Counted from the stretch's first letter, positions 9,221 through 17,821 are shown. The stretch: 64,000 bases of DNA from Prevotella aff. ruminicola Tc2-24 (GCF_900110895.1 NZ_FOIQ01000004.1:248001-312000), one strand, 5' to 3'. Notes: generated by a model from the letters alone, not told the origin. Program-made: numbers and translations.

Positions 9221-9253
9221 ACTCGCCAATCAGTCATCTGCTGATTGGCGAGT
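9221..9253. terminator. Bidirectional stem-loop between convergent genes
   Basis: A perfect 13-bp inverted repeat (ACTCGCCAATCAG, 7-nt loop, then its complement) begins 3 nt after the permease stop and faces the kinase-like gene on the other strand. There is no clear T tract on either side, so termination is likely but not certain. Confidence 0.6.
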
Positions 9254-9278
9254 ATCATATCAATATCTGTCTGAGATC

Positions 9279-10781
9279 TTAGGTGTGCAGGTTCAGCACG
9301 AAACGGGTTCCTTTGGTGAACTCAGGATCGATATCAAGGTCTCCATTCATGTTGATAGCCATCTGCTTACAGATCGGTAGCCCAAGACCGTCGCCGGTCG
9401 TCAGGTCTCTGATCTCACGGAAAGGCTTGAATATCTCTTCTCGTTTCTCTTCTGGTATGCCTTGTCCTGTGTCCGACACAAGGAACTGGTGTACATGTGC
9501 GCCACGCTTCTTGTAGTCCAGCCATATCTTTCCGCCCTCTGGCGTATATTCGGCGGCATTGTTCAGAAGATGCAACAGGATGTGGGATACGTAATCTTGA
9601 TTGATCATGGCACTCATGCTTGGCGCGTTCACTGTCAGGGTGACTCCACTCTTAACCTTGTCGCGCACTTTGTCGGCCAGACTCTCACAGAACGGTTGAA
9701 CCTGGGTTTCTTCCAACTCCACCTCTCCGGCTGTATTCTCCAACTCCGATAGTGTCTGGATATGTTTGGAGAAGTCCATCAGTGCCTTTACTTCTGGAGC
9801 TCGACTGTCGAGTTTCTGGAGGGTCGGGTCCAACTGGGCGGAGATGTTACTGATAAACTTAGCCTTCAGTGCGTTGTTCTCGTTTGCCTGACGGATCGTT
9901 TTCTTCTGCTTGCGGGTCAGGGCAATGAAACGGAGGAGTACGACAGCACCTATCGCCAATGCGGCAGCCAGTGCGGCAGCCAGAATGCAGAGTCCGATGA
10001 TAATCAGTTGACGTGAGGTCAGCGAACTGTCTTTCTCTGAGATAGCGGCTTCGTTGTCGGCAATCTGTTTCTTCAGAGCCCCGATCTCGTCGGCATGCTT
10101 CAGGGCGTTGGCAGAGTCTTTCCAAGCGAGATAACTGCTATATGACTGTGCCACGAGATTGGCGTTGCCGGCTTTGCGCCCGTTGGCGATAAGTGTCTGG
10201 TAAACCTGATCAACCTTGTCGTACTCTTTCGAGGCGGTCAACTTGTCGGCCATCTCCTTAAAGACGGCATTACCCTGCGCATTCTGTCCGAAGGTGTAAT
10301 AGTAGATCGCTTTATTATAGAGCAGGTCGTTCTTGACGCTCTCATCTCCTGTCGCATTGGCCAGGGTTTCCATGGCGTTAATCTGGTCGAGTGCGTTGGC
10401 GCTACGTCTCATCCTGATATACATCTCCAGACGCTCCTTGACGGTCAGATATTTCAGTGCTGCCTTCTTAGAACCATCCTGTTCTTTTGACTGGATGGCT
10501 TGTTCGATACGCTGCAGCAAGTCGAAGGCTTCCTTGTAATAGTTCTCTTTGTAGTACAGGGCTGTCGCCTTTGTACCACACTCTACACCTTGTCTGATCT
10601 GTCCCTTGCCGGCATAATCTTCGAAGGCACGGATGAAATGAAAACGGGCACTGGCGATATCGCCTTTCTCATTGTCGGCCTCAGCGCGTTGCTGTAGGGC
10701 ACTCTTCTGCGCTTCCTGTGCATGGGCAACGGCACAGCAGAACAGCAGACTCAGAAGTAAAGAAAAAAACTTAGTATTCAT
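9279..10781 (-). CDS. TPR-containing sensor histidine kinase-like protein lacking the H-box histidine
   Basis: A 500-residue protein: signal peptide (1-21), a periplasmic helical TPR-like region (about 25-225), a short coiled coil, one membrane segment (about 258-286), then a cytoplasmic kinase core. The ATPase domain looks complete: an N box (LLNNAAEYT), a G1 box (DTGQGIP) and a G2 box (GDGLGLPI). The dimerisation helix reads FISNISAQLDPTL, so the position normally held by the phospho-accepting His of SHELRTPL is Ala315. His341 in FSKHIQTLSELE is the only nearby histidine. The gene starts 8 bp after the GH51 arabinofuranosidase, so it probably shares its promoter and responds to pentose or periplasmic conditions. 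Known: TPR-type kinases are common in Bacteroidota. Inferred: this one may regulate without autophosphorylating. Confidence 0.8.
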   Translation of the reverse strand: MNTKFFSLLLSLLFCCAVAHAQEAQKSALQQRAEADNEKGDIASARFHFIRAFEDYAGKGQIRQGVECGTKATALYYKENYYKEAFDLLQRIEQAIQSKEQDGSKKAALKYLTVKERLEMYIRMRRSANALDQINAMETLANATGDESVKNDLLYNKAIYYYTFGQNAQGNAVFKEMADKLTASKEYDKVDQVYQTLIANGRKAGNANLVAQSYSSYLAWKDSANALKHADEIGALKKQIADNEAAISEKDSSLTSRQLIIIGLCILAAALAAALAIGAVVLLRFIALTRKQKKTIRQANENNALKAKFISNISAQLDPTLQKLDSRAPEVKALMDFSKHIQTLSELENTAGEVELEETQVQPFCESLADKVRDKVKSGVTLTVNAPSMSAMINQDYVSHILLHLLNNAAEYTPEGGKIWLDYKKRGAHVHQFLVSDTGQGIPEEKREEIFKPFREIRDLTTGDGLGLPICKQMAINMNGDLDIDPEFTKGTRFVLNLHT

Positions 10782-10789
10782 AGTGTAAG

Positions 10790-12793
10790 CTATTTAATCT
10801 TGTAAACACGGAAGGACATCTGTTGCAGTTGGTCGTTGAGTATGGTGTTCTTTTTGCCGGCCTCACACAGAATGGTGCCTTCTTGGGGGGTGATCAACTC
10901 GGGATTGTCAAGCGTATTCTCGTCGTCCATACCATCGTGGCATAAGGTGATGGTTCTCGCGGTATGCTCACCCTTGAGCCCCAGAAGATTCAATGCGACA
11001 GACTGTGTCTGCTTGGAGGTGTTGATGACTTTTACGATGATCTCACCGGTGTTCTTATCGAACACACTGCTGGCGAAAAGACCGTCTTGTCCCTCCTGAC
11101 CGGCCACAAACTGCTTGTCCATGGTCGTCGTCAACACATGGGTACCTTTGTTCGTCGCATACATCTGCTGCACGTAGTAGCTGCACGACTTGAACATACG
11201 GGTGTTATCGTACCAGATGAGATCGGGACGCCACTGCCAACCCTCAACATGTGCGAAGAGTGGGGCATAGGCTGTCATATAGACCACGTCGGCATTGCGC
11301 TCCAGATCGGTCATGAAACCAGCCTCAAGGATAGAGGCCTCATAGTGATTCCATTTCTTGCCTTTTCCATGACAGGCATATTCTCCGGCAAAGACCTTCG
11401 GCCCCTTGCGGTCGTAGTTCTCGTAGCGCAGACCACCGCAATTGTCGCCGTATCTGGCTTTGCCAGCTGCATTACCAAGGAACCAGTCTTCGTTACGGTA
11501 GAAATGCTCGTCGACGAGGTCGGCCTTCTGTTTCCTCATAGCCTCCCATCCTTTCTCGAACATCTTTCCTTCGGAGTCGGGACCGCTGGTACCGATAATC
11601 TTGATATGGGGATATTTGGCACGGATAGCCGCCACAAAGGGCTCCAGACGCTTGAAGTACATATCGTCCCATTGCTCATTACCCACACCGATGTATTTCA
11701 TGTTGAATGGTTCCGGGTGCCCCATCTCTGCACGCTTCTTTCCCCATTCAGAATCGACAGGACCGTTGGCGAACTCAATCAGGTCGAGACAGTCTTGGAT
11801 GTATGGCTGCAACTGATCCAAGGGAACATGGGCACTCTCATCGTTCCAGTTCTGGAACTGACAGGCCATACCCACATTGAGCACGGGCAACGGTTCTGCT
11901 CCGATATCTTCTGAAAGCTGGAAGAACTCGAAAAAGCCCAGTCCGTAGCTTTGGAAATAGTCAGGAAAGAAACGATAAGGGAAACTATACTCCCAACGGT
12001 TCTCGTTCAGAGGACGGTTCTCCACCGGACCGATGGTGTTCTTCCACTGGTAGCGTGTGGCGAGATCAACACCCTCTACAATACAACCACCGGGGAAGCG
12101 CAGCAACCCGGGCTTCTCGTCGGCAAGAGCTTGGGCAAGGTCACGGCGCATGCCGTTCTTGCGGTTCTTGAAGGTGTTGACAGGGAAGAGTGATATATGC
12201 TCTAGGTCTACCGTGTTCTTTCCGTCAAGGAAGATGCGCAGTTGTGCCTTCTGGATGGTACGGGGCGACTTCAGTACGAGCTCATATTGCTTCCACTCGT
12301 TACCCTTGATGGTCAGTCTTGCTTCTGCAAACTCCTGATGCTCCTCCATCGTGGCACGATCGATGAACTGTACGATGATCCGTGCACTGTCTTGTGGCGT
12401 CTTGGCCCAGACGGAGAAACGGTAGTCTTCTCCCTCGTGCAGACCGATGCCGAAGAATCCGTTGTTGCTGATGCCTGAACGGCGATCACCATGACGGGGA
12501 TCACGCAGTTCAATGTAGTGTGGACAGCGCTCGAATGGGCCGTCATCTTTTACCTCGAAGGTACCGAAGGCCTCCCAGCCCATCAGCCTGTCGGGGAATT
12601 CAAAAGAACGGTTCTTGACGAGTTCGCCATACAGACCTCCGTCGGCGGCGTAGTTGATGTCTTCAAAAAAGAGTCCGTACATGGTCGGCTGTATGGGTGC
12701 TCCAAGTTTTTTAGTGTTGACGTCTATGACATGTGTCTGTGCTGCTGCGGTCAGACTGATGGCAAGCAGTGAGATTGTTGTTAATTTCCTCAT
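10790..12793 (-). CDS. Alpha-L-arabinofuranosidase, GH51 family
   Basis: A 667-residue secreted glycoside hydrolase with a signal peptide (cleavage near AAAQT, residue 19), an N-terminal beta-sandwich/CBM-like part after MYGLFFEDINYAADGG, a (beta/alpha)8 barrel, and a C-terminal beta domain. The acid/base is predicted at E373 in GVGNEQWDD and the nucleophile at E471 in FAGEYACHG, both GH51 hallmarks. It removes terminal L-arabinofuranosyl groups from arabinan or arabinoxylan fragments, probably in the periplasm. It heads a two-gene unit with the kinase-like protein and is divergent from a sugar symporter. Exact linkage specificity is not visible. Confidence 0.92.
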   Translation of the reverse strand: MRKLTTISLLAISLTAAAQTHVIDVNTKKLGAPIQPTMYGLFFEDINYAADGGLYGELVKNRSFEFPDRLMGWEAFGTFEVKDDGPFERCPHYIELRDPRHGDRRSGISNNGFFGIGLHEGEDYRFSVWAKTPQDSARIIVQFIDRATMEEHQEFAEARLTIKGNEWKQYELVLKSPRTIQKAQLRIFLDGKNTVDLEHISLFPVNTFKNRKNGMRRDLAQALADEKPGLLRFPGGCIVEGVDLATRYQWKNTIGPVENRPLNENRWEYSFPYRFFPDYFQSYGLGFFEFFQLSEDIGAEPLPVLNVGMACQFQNWNDESAHVPLDQLQPYIQDCLDLIEFANGPVDSEWGKKRAEMGHPEPFNMKYIGVGNEQWDDMYFKRLEPFVAAIRAKYPHIKIIGTSGPDSEGKMFEKGWEAMRKQKADLVDEHFYRNEDWFLGNAAGKARYGDNCGGLRYENYDRKGPKVFAGEYACHGKGKKWNHYEASILEAGFMTDLERNADVVYMTAYAPLFAHVEGWQWRPDLIWYDNTRMFKSCSYYVQQMYATNKGTHVLTTTMDKQFVAGQEGQDGLFASSVFDKNTGEIIVKVINTSKQTQSVALNLLGLKGEHTARTITLCHDGMDDENTLDNPELITPQEGTILCEAGKKNTILNDQLQQMSFRVYKIK

Positions 12794-12821
12794 ATCGTTT
12801 TTGATTAGTTGCTAGTGGCTA

Positions 12822-12829
12822 CAAAATTA
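12822..12829 (-). promoter_or_regulatory. Promoter -7 box for the arabinofuranosidase operon
   Basis: TAATTTTG on the minus strand matches TAnnTTTG and lies 28 nt upstream of the GH51 ATG. It is back to back with the symporter promoter at 12913. Confidence 0.6.
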
Positions 12830-12912
12830 CGTAAAAAACCTGATGTGCGAAAATTTTATCAAAAAAATAAGGTTAAAAGGCGATTTATTTTGGTGATTTC
12901 ATCAAAAAGGCT

Positions 12913-12920
12913 TATTTTTG
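12913..12920 (+). promoter_or_regulatory. Promoter -7 box for the sugar symporter
   Basis: TATTTTTG matches TAnnTTTG and gives a leader of about 45 nt before the ATG at 12970. The ~90 bp between this and the opposite promoter would be the place for a shared regulator. Confidence 0.6.
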
Positions 12921-12969
12921 CAAACAATTGAAAGAAGAGGGGGAGAAGATAAACTTAAAACAAATAGAT

Positions 12970-14442
12970 ATGATTAATCAAAAAACAGAACAAGGTAGCA
13001 AGGCCTACCTTATTTCAATTGTGATGGTCGCCGTGTTGGGCGGTCTGTTGTTCGGATATGATACGGCGGTGATCTCTGGCGCCGAGAAGGGACTTCAGGC
13101 TTTCTTCATGGAATCAAAGGATTTCACCTATACAGACGGATGGCACGGCTTCACATCGGCTTCGGCACTCATCGGATGTATCATCGGTTCTGCCCTCTCT
13201 GGCTTCCTGGCTACTAACCTGGGACGTAAGAAGTCACTGATCGTCGCAGGCCTGTTATTCTTCATTTCTGCTTTGGGAAGCATGGAACCTGAGTTCTTGT
13301 TTTTCAAACATGGAGTGCCCACCTACTCACTGCTTATTACCTTTAATATATATAGAGTGATCGGAGGTATCGGTGTCGGTCTGGCTTCTGCCATCTGCCC
13401 GATGTATATCGGTGAGGTTGCCCCTTCGAATATACGTGGTATGCTTGTCAGCTGGAACCAGTTCGCTATCATCTTCGGTCAGCTGGTCGTTTACTTCGTG
13501 AACTTCTTCATCCTTGGCGATCATATCCAGCCGTTGGTAGAGGAGATGGGAAAAGGTATTGCATCCATCAATCCCGCCGCTCAGTGGACGGTGACGACAG
13601 GCTGGCGCTATATGTTCGGTTCCGAGGCTGTTCCCGCCGGACTCTTCGCCCTGCTCATCTGCTTCGTGCCTGAGACGCCGCGTTACCTCGTGAGCATCGG
13701 TCAGGATCAGAAGGCTGAGGGGATCTTGGCAAAGATCAATGGGTCGGCTAAGGCTGTCCAGATCCTGCAGGACATCAAGGATACGATGGTCGTGAAGACC
13801 GAGAAGCTGATGACCTATGGTGCCATGTGTATCTTCATCGGTATCATGCTCAGCGTGTTCCAGCAGGCTGTCGGCATTAATGCTGTGCTCTATTATGCTC
13901 CGCGTATCTTCGGCGATATGGGTATGGAGAACCCGATGGTTATCACCGTGTTCATGGGTGTTATCAACATCCTGTTTACGCTTGTCGCCATCTTCACCGT
14001 TGAGAAGCTGGGTCGTAAGCCGCTGCTCATCTGTGGCTCGTTAGGTATGGCTCTTGGTGCTTTCGGTGTTGCGGTGACATTTGGTCACGCAGGACTGGAG
14101 TTGGTGACTGCCGCCTCACTGCTTATCTACTCGGCATCGTTTATGTTCTCATGGGGCCCCATCACCTGGGTGCTTATCGCAGAGATCTTCCCCAATACCA
14201 TTCGTGGCGCTGCGGTGGCCATTGCCGTCGCTTTCCAGTGGATCTTCAATTTCATCGTCAGCTCGACGTTCGTTCCGATGTTCAATATGCATCTGACGGC
14301 AGGTGATGACTTCGGCCACTGGTTCACCTATGGTTTGTATGGCATTATCTGTGTGATCGCCGCCCTGTTCGTATGGCGTCTTGTTCCTGAGACAAAGGGA
14401 AAGACCTTGGAGGATATGAGCAAGTTGTGGAAGAAAAACTAA
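12970..14442 (+). CDS. MFS sugar:proton symporter (XylE/AraE-like)
   Basis: A 490-residue sugar-porter-family protein with 12 predicted membrane segments. Family motifs are present: LFGYDTAVISGA in helix 1, GRKKS after helix 2, PETPRYL before the central loop, QQAVGINAVLYYAPRIF in helix 7, and the C-terminal PETKGKTLE. These fit the XylE/AraE/GalP group, which imports pentoses or hexoses with protons. The neighbouring arabinofuranosidase makes L-arabinose or xylose likely substrates (inference). The ATG at 12970 is chosen; a TTG at 12928 in frame sits too close to the promoter box. A receiver-domain gene follows 15 bp later. Confidence 0.9.
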   Translation: MINQKTEQGSKAYLISIVMVAVLGGLLFGYDTAVISGAEKGLQAFFMESKDFTYTDGWHGFTSASALIGCIIGSALSGFLATNLGRKKSLIVAGLLFFISALGSMEPEFLFFKHGVPTYSLLITFNIYRVIGGIGVGLASAICPMYIGEVAPSNIRGMLVSWNQFAIIFGQLVVYFVNFFILGDHIQPLVEEMGKGIASINPAAQWTVTTGWRYMFGSEAVPAGLFALLICFVPETPRYLVSIGQDQKAEGILAKINGSAKAVQILQDIKDTMVVKTEKLMTYGAMCIFIGIMLSVFQQAVGINAVLYYAPRIFGDMGMENPMVITVFMGVINILFTLVAIFTVEKLGRKPLLICGSLGMALGAFGVAVTFGHAGLELVTAASLLIYSASFMFSWGPITWVLIAEIFPNTIRGAAVAIAVAFQWIFNFIVSSTFVPMFNMHLTAGDDFGHWFTYGLYGIICVIAALFVWRLVPETKGKTLEDMSKLWKKN

Positions 14443-14457
14443 TCAAAGCAAAACCAT

Positions 14458-14814
14458 ATGAAGAGAATATTAGTAGCAGAAGACAATGACAGCAACTTCA
14501 TCCTGATGTCGTACATCTTGAAGAAGGACTATCAGTATGAAAGGGCCAAGAATGGTCAGGAGGCTGTTGACATGATCGAGGCAGGTGGTTTCGATATCGT
14601 GCTGATGGATGTGAAGATGCCTTTGATGGACGGTCTGGAGGCCACGAAGATCATCAAGGAGAAGCATCCTGATCTCCCGATCATCGCCTTGACGGCTAAT
14701 GCTTTCGATAGCGACCGTCAGTTGGCCTTGTCAGCAGGGTGTGATGATTTCCTCTCAAAGCCTGTCAGCGGAGAGGTCTGTCTGAAGACTATTAAGAAGT
14801 ATCTGAAGGAATAA
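14458..14814 (+). CDS. Single-domain response regulator (CheY-like)
   Basis: A 118-residue protein that is only a receiver domain. The acidic pair is at E8-D9, the phospho-acceptor is D51 in IVLMDVKMP, the switch residue is T79 in ALTA, and the lysine is K101 in LSKPV. No DNA-binding or other output domain follows. It lies 15 bp after the sugar symporter and is presumably co-transcribed with it. A phosphodonor is not obvious, since the nearby kinase-like protein lacks the usual histidine. Such lone receivers can act by protein binding or as phosphorelay intermediates. Confidence 0.92.
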   Translation: MKRILVAEDNDSNFILMSYILKKDYQYERAKNGQEAVDMIEAGGFDIVLMDVKMPLMDGLEATKIIKEKHPDLPIIALTANAFDSDRQLALSAGCDDFLSKPVSGEVCLKTIKKYLKE

Positions 14815-14841
14815 GGAACGGGCCTCTGTCAGGCCAGTTCC
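14815..14841. terminator. Stem-loop between convergent genes
   Basis: GGAAC-g-GGCC, a 7-nt loop, then GGCC-a-GTTCC form an imperfect hairpin right after the response-regulator stop; its 3' arm overlaps the end of dnaX. Confidence 0.4.
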
Positions 14842-16598
14842 AATCCGAATGCCTGCCGTAGTTTCTCTACGGCAGGATTTTCTTTGCTCATCAGCTCGAA
14901 CTGCTCACGACGGGTGAGCACCTTTACATGCTCAGGACGCTCGGCAACGAGGATGGTCAGGGTGATCTGACTGTTATGCAGATTATCCGCCAGTGTTCTG
15001 ACAATCCTATTCTTGAATTGCTCCATCTCGTCCTTGATGAGATCATTGTCAACGGTGACGGTTACCTGAGACGTGTCGGAGACGACAGGTGTCATGTTCT
15101 TCATGCGTGTGGCAATGCTGCTGTATTTCTGAGGCATGCGATTGCACATAGACATCCATTGCAGTTCCAGGTCTTCCTGAGAGAAGACGGCATCTGTCTC
15201 TTGCTTGATGGTCGTGTTAACGGTTCCAGGGATGATATTCATCTTCGTCGGCTTACCTTGCTGACGAAGGTTTCTCCATGAATAACCGAGCCCTTTCAGG
15301 GAGATGCCTGGCTTTACGGGGTTAGAGGCATTCTTGGGTTGCTCGGACTTTTCCGAGACTTGGGAGACAACAGTCTGGGGAGACACGACAGGCTCAGCCG
15401 CAGCCACCTGCGGAGCTGCTGCCTTGGACTGAGACTGTCGTATCAGGTTCTTAAACAGGGTTTTTAATCTTCTGGGGCGGCGCCCCGCACTGGCACCGTC
15501 GTCATCCGACTGTGTGATCTGGGCGATCTCTATGAGTGTCAGTTCCACCAGCAACCGCTTGTTAGACGACTGGCGGTAGTTGATGTCGCACTGGTTCATC
15601 AGTCGGAGTGCCTGGTAGAGGAACGGTGTCTCGCATCGTTTGGCCTGCTCCTGATAGCGCTGGCGCTGCTGGTCGCTGACCTCCAGTAATGAGAGCGTCT
15701 GTGGATCCTTGGCCATCAGCACATTACGCACGTGCTTGGCGAGGCCTTGGATGAGCAGACCACCGTCAAAGCCTTTGTTGATCACACTGTTGAGCAGTAT
15801 CATGATGTCGCCGACCTTGTTCTCGATGCTCAGGTCTATGATCTTGAAATAGTTCTCCGAGTCGAGCACGTTCAGGTCTTCGATCACCTTATCATAGGTA
15901 ATGTTACCCTGACAGAAAGAGGCGGCCTGGTCGAAGATCGACAGGGCGTCGCGCATACCACCGTCGGCCTTCTCTGCAATGACGGCCAGGGCCTGTTCCT
16001 CGTAGGTGATACCTTCTTTCTCGGCAACATGCTTCAGGTGGTCGACCGTGTTCCTGATGGTCATCCGCTCAAAGTCGTATATCTGACAACGACTGAGGAT
16101 GGTTGGCAGAATCTTATGCTTCTCGGTCGTCGCAAGGATGAAGATGACGTGTGCGGGCGGCTCTTCAAGGGTTTTCAGAAAAGCGTTGAAGGCTGCTGTG
16201 GAGAGCATATGTACCTCGTCAATGATGAACACCTTGTAACGGCCCAGTTGCGGTGGGATCCGGGTCTGTTCCATGAGCGTCTTGATGTGCTCCACGGAGT
16301 TGTTACTGGCAGCGTCGAGCTCAAAGATGTTCAGTGAGCGTTGCTCGTTGAACGACTGACAGCTCTCACATTCATTACATGCCTCTCCCTCAGCTGTCGG
16401 GTTCTGGCAGTTGATGGCCTTGGCGAAGATACGGGCGCAGGTGGTCTTACCCACGCCTCGTGGTCCGCAGAACAGATAGGCGTGTGCCAACTTCCCGCTC
16501 TTGATGGCATTCTTGAGCGTCGTTGTCAGGGCGGCTTGCCCGACAACCGCGTCGAAGGTCATCGGGCGGTATTTCCTGGCAGAAACGATATATTCCAT
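14829..16598 (-). CDS. dnaX: DNA polymerase III subunits gamma/tau
   Basis: A 589-residue AAA+ clamp-loader ATPase. MEYIVSARKYRPMTFDAVVG opens the domain; Walker A is GPRGVGKTT (K51); the zinc-binding cysteines are C64, C74, C77 and C80; the Walker B motif is IIDEVHML; and the SRC motif with the arginine finger is LPTILSRCQ. The clamp-loader collar follows to about residue 365, then a low-complexity linker (about 370-450) and a C-terminal domain that would bind the polymerase. It converges on the receiver-domain gene. Its promoter -7 box lies at the edge of a palindromic repeat at 16622. Confidence 0.95.
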   Translation of the reverse strand: MEYIVSARKYRPMTFDAVVGQAALTTTLKNAIKSGKLAHAYLFCGPRGVGKTTCARIFAKAINCQNPTAEGEACNECESCQSFNEQRSLNIFELDAASNNSVEHIKTLMEQTRIPPQLGRYKVFIIDEVHMLSTAAFNAFLKTLEEPPAHVIFILATTEKHKILPTILSRCQIYDFERMTIRNTVDHLKHVAEKEGITYEEQALAVIAEKADGGMRDALSIFDQAASFCQGNITYDKVIEDLNVLDSENYFKIIDLSIENKVGDIMILLNSVINKGFDGGLLIQGLAKHVRNVLMAKDPQTLSLLEVSDQQRQRYQEQAKRCETPFLYQALRLMNQCDINYRQSSNKRLLVELTLIEIAQITQSDDDGASAGRRPRRLKTLFKNLIRQSQSKAAAPQVAAAEPVVSPQTVVSQVSEKSEQPKNASNPVKPGISLKGLGYSWRNLRQQGKPTKMNIIPGTVNTTIKQETDAVFSQEDLELQWMSMCNRMPQKYSSIATRMKNMTPVVSDTSQVTVTVDNDLIKDEMEQFKNRIVRTLADNLHNSQITLTILVAERPEHVKVLTRREQFELMSKENPAVEKLRQAFGLELA

Positions 16599-16620
16599 GA
16601 ATTGCAGATTTAATTTCCCT

Positions 16621-16761
16621 GCAAAGTTACATAAAAACGAGCGCAGAACAAAATAAGTTCACTTATTTTTTTATGCCGAGTGCATGTAACTTCGCGACTT
16701 TTGTCGCAAAGTTGCATAAAAATGAGCGCAGAACAAAATAAGTTCACTTATTTCTTATGCC
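16621..16761. repeat. Palindromic intergenic repeat array, copy 2
   Basis: A full unit (16621-16695) and a shortened second (16706-16761) lie between dnaX and the VanX-like gene. A 30-bp stretch is identical in both units (16639-16668 and 16724-16753). It contains an inner palindrome AAATAAGT-TC-ACTTATTT. The units are joined by the hairpin GTAACTTCGC-GAC-TTTT-GTC-GCAAAGTTGC (16686-16715). Compared with the copy at 8 kb, stem bases differ on both arms in a compensating way. The end at 16621 carries the dnaX -7 box. Confidence 0.8.
16622..16629 (-). promoter_or_regulatory. Promoter -7 box for dnaX
   Basis: TAACTTTG on the minus strand, 23 nt upstream of the dnaX ATG, the same distance and sequence as the metF box, and likewise formed by the end of the palindromic repeat. 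Confidence 0.65.
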
Positions 16762-16781
16762 TTTTCTCTCATTTTTATTTG

Positions 16782-16789
16782 TATCTTTG
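16782..16789 (+). promoter_or_regulatory. Promoter -7 box for the VanX-like gene
   Basis: TATCTTTG matches TAnnTTTG and lies 21 nt before the ATG at 16811. Confidence 0.6.
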
Positions 16790-16810
16790 CACACAAAAGC
16801 ATGCGAGAAT

Positions 16811-17614
16811 ATGGAGATGAATAAGACAAAGCGATGGATGATCGCCGCCATCCTGACAATCTGCGGCATGACGATGGTGTCCTGCTTTTCGGACACGAAG
16901 AAAAGTACGACGGTCAGCGCGACTGACGATGCCAGTCAGTTTGTGACAATTACGGATGTGGTACCCGATGCCATTCTGGAGATACGTTATTTTGGAACGT
17001 ACAACTTTGTGGGTACCCGTATCGATGGCTATGACGAACCGATAGCACTGCTCACCAAGCAGGCTGCTGACAGTCTGAAGGCTGTGAGTGATGACGTTAT
17101 GAAACTAGGGTATCGACTGAAGATCTACGATGCCTACCGCCCGCAGAAGGGTGTAGACCACTTCGTGCGCTGGGCCGAGGACATCGCCGACACACTGATG
17201 AAGCCCTACTTCTATCCCGACCTCGACAAGAGCGTACTCTTTCCTCAAGACTACATCTGTCTGAAGAGTGGTCATACCCGTGGCTCTACCCTCGACCTGA
17301 CGCTCTTCGACATGAATACGGAGAAAGAAATCGATATGGGCGGCACCTTCGACTGGTTCGGTCCTGAGAGTCATCCCGACTTCTGCGGCAATCCTGAGAC
17401 GGGCGAATACACAGGCGACAATTCGAAGAGTCCTGCCAATCCGAAACGCAGCATCACAGAGCAGCAGTTCAGAAACCGCATGATCCTACGTCAAGCCATG
17501 CTCCGTCACGGCTTCAAGCCTTTCGACACCGAGTGGTGGCACTTTACCCTGAAGGACGAGCCTTTCCCCGATACCTATTTCACTTTCCCCATCAAACCCC
17601 ATCCGTCACTATGA
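16811..17614 (+). CDS. D-alanyl-D-alanine dipeptidase (VanX family), lipoprotein
   Basis: A 267-residue protein with a lipoprotein signal (lipid Cys25 in MTMVSC) and an M15D/VanX catalytic domain. Zinc ligands and catalytic residues are predicted at H155 and D162 in SGHTRGSTLDL and at E241 and H244 in EWWH; R in DAYRPQ (near residue 112) fits the substrate-binding site. These enzymes cleave D-Ala-D-Ala. As a lipoprotein outside a van cluster, a role in wall dipeptide recycling or nutrition is more likely than vancomycin resistance (inference). ATG 16811 is chosen as the first start after the promoter; ATG 16817 is an alternative. Confidence 0.88.
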   Translation: MEMNKTKRWMIAAILTICGMTMVSCFSDTKKSTTVSATDDASQFVTITDVVPDAILEIRYFGTYNFVGTRIDGYDEPIALLTKQAADSLKAVSDDVMKLGYRLKIYDAYRPQKGVDHFVRWAEDIADTLMKPYFYPDLDKSVLFPQDYICLKSGHTRGSTLDLTLFDMNTEKEIDMGGTFDWFGPESHPDFCGNPETGEYTGDNSKSPANPKRSITEQQFRNRMILRQAMLRHGFKPFDTEWWHFTLKDEPFPDTYFTFPIKPHPSL

Positions 17615-17764
17615 TGTTTGGGGCTGAATCATGCGTGTTATGCCGTCGTGGTGCTTTTTATTCCTCGGCATCCGGCCCCGAATACAGTTTCCTCCGAGCA
17701 AAGTCCTGCTTTATTTTATTCAAACCTCCATTTTCCTTCGGGCATGGGGTGGGGGTGATAAAAT

Positions 17765-17790
17765 GTGGTCAAAATGGTCATTTTGACCAC
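17765..17790 (+). terminator. Stem-loop with perfect 12-bp arms
   Basis: GTGGTCAAAATG, a 2-nt centre, then the exact complement, followed by a T-rich stretch on the plus strand. It lies 150 bp after the VanX-like gene and 32 bp before the 3' end of the opposing lipoprotein gene. It could end transcription from the left. Confidence 0.45.
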
Positions 17791-17821
17791 TTTGCCTTTT
17801 CCTTTTTTATTTTAAATATTT

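Noticed and set aside
10964-11914. 316-codon open frame antisense to the GH51 gene
   Set aside because: Shadow of a conserved hydrolase; product has no recognisable motif.
16621-16761. Repeat array that might be taken for a CRISPR
   Set aside because: Only two units, no uniform unique spacers, internal palindromes throughout, and no cas genes.
16811-17614. Vancomycin-resistance gene
   Set aside because: The VanX-like protein is a lone lipoprotein with no vanH, vanA or vanRS neighbours.
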